Below, one piece after another: positions 6,314-9,151 of a stretch of DNA of 9,151 nucleotides. Position 1 is the stretch's first letter, and each line of letters starts with the position of its first letter. This DNA comes from Rhodospirillaceae bacterium (GTDB lineage: Bacteria > Pseudomonadota > Alphaproteobacteria > UBA7985). The notes under the pieces were generated by a model, which searched no databases, was not told the origin of the DNA, and was given only the letters and a program-made list of their open reading frames with translations. The stretch covers positions 1 through 9,151 of the forward strand of contig PAFB01000091.1 in NCBI GenBank assembly GCA_002700865.1. Reading direction: 5' to 3'. Position numbers and translations under genes: made by a program.

Positions 6314-7474
6314 TCAGTCCCAACGCACGGGCATACTCAGCGGACCACGAAAGGCCCATCCGCCAAAGGGCACCTCACCGGCAAGTCGCAGATTTTCAAA
6401 CCGCACAAACAGTTTTGGCAGCACGACTTCGGCGATCAGACAGCGGGATATCCAGGCTCCCGCACAGAAATGCGGACCTGCGCCGAACGATATGGCGGGG
6501 GTGGTGTCTTGGCTGAGGTCATAGCGGTCGGGGTTGGGGAAGATGCCTTCATCGCGATTGCCAGAGCCGAACATCAGGAACACCCGGTCTTCAGGCTCAA
6601 AGCGAACCCCGCCAAACTCATAAGCCTGCGCCACCCGGCGCGGCGACATGCCGATAGGAGACATCCAGCGCGCATACTCCTCGAAAGCATCCAGCCAAGT
6701 TGCCTGTCCCTGCTCGACCCGCGCGCGTTGGTTCGGGTGAGCCAGCAGCGCCCAGATGGTCCCCGCGATCGCGTCACGCGTCTCGTTCTGGCCGCCTGAA
6801 ATCGCCAGTCGAATATTGATCCCATTCTGCCGGTCGCTCATCCCCGCCTGATACTGCACGGAAAGCAAGGAGTGGTCAGGCTGTTCGCGGTTGGCTTGCA
6901 AGCGCTCGCTAACGTGCCTGTCGATGGTCTCGACGCAGTCCCGACAATGCGCCTCTATGGCCGGATCACCGGCATAATTGGCGCAACCATCGACCAGGCC
7001 TTGACTGACCCGGTCCATGGTTTGCCAGTCCATATTCGTGAGTCCTGTCACCAGACACAGTGCTTCGCCGGCCAGCCGACGCGCAATATCGCTGGTCATG
7101 TCAGCTTGTTTCAGGGGGGCGAGGTCTTCGAGCACAAGATCTGCCATCTCATCAAAGGCGGCCCGCCAGACCTGCTTGACTGTCTTCGGCGAGATCGCTG
7201 GAAAGATTGCTTTGCGCTCGGCGCGATGGTCCCGGCCATCTTTGCGCATCATGTTTTGCCCCATCAACTGGGTCATCAATCCGTCTGGCTGTACGGAAGA
7301 AAACACCTCAATCAGCTTTTCGTTCACGGCGATATCATCGCGCTTAACCATGAGCGTTGCACCCAACTCCGGCACGTAGGCGATGGGGGCTTGGGCGCGC
7401 ATTTGTTTGAGCGTGGGGTAGGGATCGTGCCAGAAGGCGCGGGGGTCGATACTAAAGACAGGCGCAGTTGACAT
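6314..7474 (-). CDS. Cytochrome P450, soluble bacterial type
   Basis: A 386-residue heme-thiolate monooxygenase, slightly short for the bacterial class (about 400), with no membrane anchor, so cytoplasmic. Key motifs: C-helix heme-propionate contact DHRAER (82-87), I-helix ISGGQNETRDAIAG (225-238), K-helix ExxR as EYAR (266-269), and the heme loop FGAGPHFCAG (330-339) with Cys337 as thiolate ligand. The I-helix departs from the usual AGxDT: the acid/threonine pair is replaced by an N-E-T-R run, so oxygen activation may differ, or Glu231-Thr232 may serve. Such enzymes need a ferredoxin and reductase, neither of which is in the window. The ATG at 7474 has GGGGAGG 5 bases upstream. The substrate is unknown; the nearby acyl-CoA synthetase hints at lipid, terpenoid or aromatic acid breakdown, but the two are not in one operon. 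Confidence 0.93.
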   Translation of the reverse strand: MSTAPVFSIDPRAFWHDPYPTLKQMRAQAPIAYVPELGATLMVKRDDIAVNEKLIEVFSSVQPDGLMTQLMGQNMMRKDGRDHRAERKAIFPAISPKTVKQVWRAAFDEMADLVLEDLAPLKQADMTSDIARRLAGEALCLVTGLTNMDWQTMDRVSQGLVDGCANYAGDPAIEAHCRDCVETIDRHVSERLQANREQPDHSLLSVQYQAGMSDRQNGINIRLAISGGQNETRDAIAGTIWALLAHPNQRARVEQGQATWLDAFEEYARWMSPIGMSPRRVAQAYEFGGVRFEPEDRVFLMFGSGNRDEGIFPNPDRYDLSQDTTPAISFGAGPHFCAGAWISRCLIAEVVLPKLFVRFENLRLAGEVPFGGWAFRGPLSMPVRWD

Positions 7475-7590
7475 AAAAGCCTCCCCATTCAGCCGCCCGG
7501 TCGAGTGTAATGGCTTTCATCACAGTTGCCACCTGCTTGGCTCAAATCACCGCTGAACAGCGACAAGAACAGCTGAACCTGTCCTATTGG

Positions 7591-7665
7591 TTAGCTCAGA
7601 AACCCGCCCATCTCGGCCATGACCGCCGAAGCTGTGGTCAGAGCTCTTGGCATGCTTGATGGCAT
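7591..7665 (-). CDS. Possible 24-residue peptide upstream of the P450 gene
   Basis: A 25-codon frame (ATG 7665 to TAA 7591) has AAGGGGG 5 bases before its ATG, one of the strongest ribosome binding sites in the window. The peptide starts MPSSMPRALTTASAV and ends EMGGFLS; it has no recognisable domain, no run of one amino acid that would suggest attenuation, and only weak hydrophobicity. It lies 116 bases upstream of the P450 start on the same strand and could be a leader peptide or a small protein. Its size makes chance occurrence quite possible. Confidence 0.22.
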   Translation of the reverse strand: MPSSMPRALTTASAVMAEMGGFLS

Positions 7666-7682
7666 GACAGCCCCCTTTTCCG

Positions 7683-7703
7683 GTGATAGTCCTCGGCTAT
7701 CAC
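7683..7703. promoter_or_regulatory. Inverted-repeat operator candidate (LysR-box geometry) in the P450/ohr divergent gap
   Basis: GTGATAG-TCCTCGG-CTATCAC is a perfect 7-bp inverted repeat with a 7-base spacer. The inner part, ATAG-N7-CTAT, has the T-N11-A layout of LysR-type regulator sites such as ATAC-N7-GTAT. It sits 43 bases before the ohr ATG and just upstream of the ribosome binding site of the small minus-strand frame, where it could control either direction. The right half overlaps a possible weak -10 (TATCAC) for ohr. No regulator gene is in the window. Confidence 0.4.
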
Positions 7704-7745
7704 TTTCGGCATTCCAATTACGCAAGAGACAAGGGTTCTGGTCCC

Positions 7746-8168
7746 ATGAAAATCTTCTACCACACCGCCGCAACCGCCCAAGGGGGACGCTCGGGGTCGA
7801 GTAGTCTGGATGATGGCCGCTTTACCGTGAAGACCGCTTTGCCCGGTTCTGGACAGGAAGCCCTGACGCCTGAAGACCTATTCGCGCTGGGCTATGCGTC
7901 CTGCTTTGACAATGCGATGAAGGAAGCAGCCCGGTTCAAGGGTGTCGAGCTGGGTGAGGATTGGCAGACTACTGTTGCGGTTGGACTGGGTAACTCTGAT
8001 GAAAACAAGCGGTTGCGCTTTGACGTGGATATCACCGCTCATCTGCCCGGCATGGATCAGGAAAAGGCTGACCGGCTCATGTCAACCACACACAAGCTAT
8101 GTCCGTTTTCCAACTCCATGGGCGAAGGGGTCAACGTGCGACTTCATGCACGGGTCACGACGGACTGA
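7746..8168 (+). CDS. ohr: Ohr/OsmC family peroxiredoxin (organic hydroperoxide resistance)
   Basis: A 140-residue cytoplasmic thiol peroxidase of the Ohr subfamily that should reduce organic and fatty-acid hydroperoxides, using lipoylated or other dithiol reductants. All four catalytic residues are visible: Arg15 in GGRSG, Glu43 in TPEDLF, the peroxidatic Cys53 in YASCF and the resolving Cys119 in KLCPFSNSMG. The CPFSNS motif and the length favour Ohr over classical OsmC. The ATG at 7746 is chosen because the family begins at KIFYHTAATAQGG and AAGGG lies 10 bases upstream; earlier in-frame starts would run through the inverted repeat. It is the only plus-strand gene here, transcribed away from the P450. 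Ohr genes are commonly controlled by the MarR-type OhrR, but no ohrR is in the window and no typical OhrR operator is seen. A role beside a P450 that can leak peroxides is plausible but inferred. Confidence 0.92.
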   Translation: MKIFYHTAATAQGGRSGSSSLDDGRFTVKTALPGSGQEALTPEDLFALGYASCFDNAMKEAARFKGVELGEDWQTTVAVGLGNSDENKRLRFDVDITAHLPGMDQEKADRLMSTTHKLCPFSNSMGEGVNVRLHARVTTD

Positions 8169-8201
8169 TCTACGCCAGAACAGCCATGCCGCCTCGGTGC
8201 C

Positions 8202-8233
8202 CGGTCTATCGGTCCATCGGTTTATCGGTCCAT
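8202..8233. repeat. 8-bp tandem repeat (CGGTYYAT) x4
   Basis: Four head-to-tail copies: CGGTCTAT, CGGTCCAT, CGGTTTAT, CGGTCCAT. Only the two middle positions vary, always C or T. The second and fourth copies are identical, giving a perfect 11-base match (TATCGGTCCAT) at a 16-base period. A partial CGGTGCC unit lies just before. The array is noncoding, 33 bases past the ohr stop in the gap between convergent genes, and looks like a slipped-strand micro-repeat. Confidence 0.85.
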
Positions 8234-8322
8234 GTATCCGCCAACCTCAGCGAGGCCATGACATCAGCGCCATGGATGACATTGGCTCCGGTGTTTGGAA
8301 GGCGACGTGTTGATCAAGCGGC

Positions 8323-9151
8323 CTATACCTTGCGGCCTGCATCTTTCCAATAGGGGGCTCGCAAGCGGGCTTTGAAGATCTTGCCGCTGTCTTCCCGCGG
8401 CAGGGCTTCATGGAAGTCGATGACCCGTGGATGCTTGAAGCGGGCAAGCCGACCATCGAGGAAAGTGCGGACCTCGTCGGCATTTGGGCTCCAGTCGGGC
8501 CCAGGCTCAATGGCGGCAACTACCCGTTCGCCGAACTCAGCATCCGGCGCGCCAAAGACCGCGACATCGCGGATAAAGGGCGCTCGGATCAGGACAGCTT
8601 CGATTTCGGCGGGGAAAATATTGGCACCGCCGGAAATAATCATGTCCTTCTTTCGGTCTGTGATGAACAGATATCCATCTTCGTCCTGCCAGCCCAGATC
8701 CCCGACAGAAATATGCCCGTGCTTCTCTGCTGCTTGCCGACCTTCTGGGTCGTTGGAGTATTCGAAGTCGCCAAAAACATCCATGCGCGCGTGTATCTCG
8801 CCCACAGTCCCGCGCGGCACTTCCTGTCCGGCTTCGTCCAGGATCAGCACACTGCCGCCCATGTGCATCCGCCCGGCGGTGCCCGGGCGTTCCAGTGCGT
8901 CTTGGGAGGAGGCCATGGTCATGAATCCGATTTCCGAGGCTCCATAGGTCTCCCAAAACACGGGACCCCACCAGTCGATCATCGCCTGTTTGAGGTCATG
9001 CGGCCAGGGTGAGCCGGTGGAGATGCAAAACTCGATCGACGACAGATCAAAGCGCGACCGGACGTATTCCGGCAGCTTGAGCAGTCGACTCATCATGGTC
9101 GGGACAAGGTAGATATGGGTGATTTTGTGAGTCTCGATATTGGCGAGGAAA
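8323..9151 (-). CDS. Acyl-CoA synthetase (AMP-binding, ANL superfamily), C-terminal part; enters from right edge
   Basis: The C-terminal 275 residues of an ATP-dependent acyl-CoA ligase, which adenylates a carboxylic acid and transfers it to CoA. The frame is open to base 9151, so the ATG at 9096 is internal; residues before it (THIYLVPTMM) fit the family. Visible motifs: STGSPWP, the YGASEIGFMT motif (acyl/AMP binding), GEIHARMD, the GDLGWQDEDGYLFITDR core with hinge DRKKDMIISGGANIFPAEIE, and the C-terminal DSGKIFKA with the catalytic lysine of adenylation. The N-terminal phosphate-binding loop is outside the window. The likely substrate class is a medium/long-chain, aromatic or steroid-type acid; the sequence here does not choose between them. 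It converges on ohr with a 154-base gap and no strong terminator between them. Confidence 0.93.
   Translation of the reverse strand, partial: FLANIETHKITHIYLVPTMMSRLLKLPEYVRSRFDLSSIEFCISTGSPWPHDLKQAMIDWWGPVFWETYGASEIGFMTMASSQDALERPGTAGRMHMGGSVLILDEAGQEVPRGTVGEIHARMDVFGDFEYSNDPEGRQAAEKHGHISVGDLGWQDEDGYLFITDRKKDMIISGGANIFPAEIEAVLIRAPFIRDVAVFGAPDAEFGERVVAAIEPGPDWSPNADEVRTFLDGRLARFKHPRVIDFHEALPREDSGKIFKARLRAPYWKDAGRKV

Noticed and set aside
7619..7804. 61-codon plus-strand frame starting before ohr
   Set aside because: It overlaps the ohr start in another frame, lacks a ribosome binding site and has no recognisable content.
8202..8233. CRISPR-like array
   Set aside because: The unit is 8 bp with no spacers and no cas genes nearby; it is a simple tandem repeat.
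8410..9012. Plus-strand frames of about 190-200 codons opposite the acyl-CoA synthetase
   Set aside because: The minus strand carries the ANL motifs in order; the plus frames lack domains and start signals.
6314..9151. P450, Ohr and acyl-CoA synthetase as one new catabolic operon
   Set aside because: The genes are divergent and convergent rather than co-directional, and no redox partner or pathway gene links them in the window.

Overview
The window reads as a piece of an alphaproteobacterial chromosome, most likely from the Rhodobacterales/roseobacter group. This rests on the gene order cysG - DUF2849 - nitrite/sulfite reductase, on the wording of the RecQ helicase motifs, and on moderately high GC with compact genes. 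It is an inference from remembered family features, not a database result. I see no transposase, integrase, phage gene, tRNA, rRNA or CRISPR array. This looks like ordinary chromosomal housekeeping and accessory metabolism, and I found no convincing new multi-gene system.

Left part (1-2305), all on the minus strand: a tight siroheme/sulfite-reduction operon. A CysG-like siroheme synthase runs into a small DUF2849 protein, then into the N-terminal 251 residues of a siroheme nitrite/sulfite reductase that continues off the left edge. The genes overlap or lie about 11 bases apart, so they should be translated in a coupled way. CysG supplies the cofactor that the reductase needs. Its C-terminal methyltransferase domain is cut short and degenerate, so the methylation step must probably be done by another enzyme. 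A sigma-54-like element precedes cysG.

Middle (2306-6077), also minus strand: a divergent HU-type DNA-binding protein, a full RecQ helicase (helicase core, zinc/RQC region, HRDC domain) and a 12-helix MFS efflux-type transporter. The gaps of about 190-290 bases suggest each has its own transcript.

Right part (6314-9151): a soluble bacterial-type cytochrome P450 (minus) with an unusual I-helix motif, an Ohr-type peroxiredoxin (plus) transcribed divergently from it, and the C-terminal part of an acyl-CoA synthetase (minus) that enters from the right edge. The P450/ohr gap holds a perfect 7-bp inverted repeat with LysR-box geometry and a 24-codon reading frame with a strong ribosome binding site. 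The ohr/acyl-CoA synthetase gap holds a clear 8-bp tandem repeat. The P450 and the ligase may serve catabolism of a lipid or aromatic substrate, but nothing here fixes that substrate.
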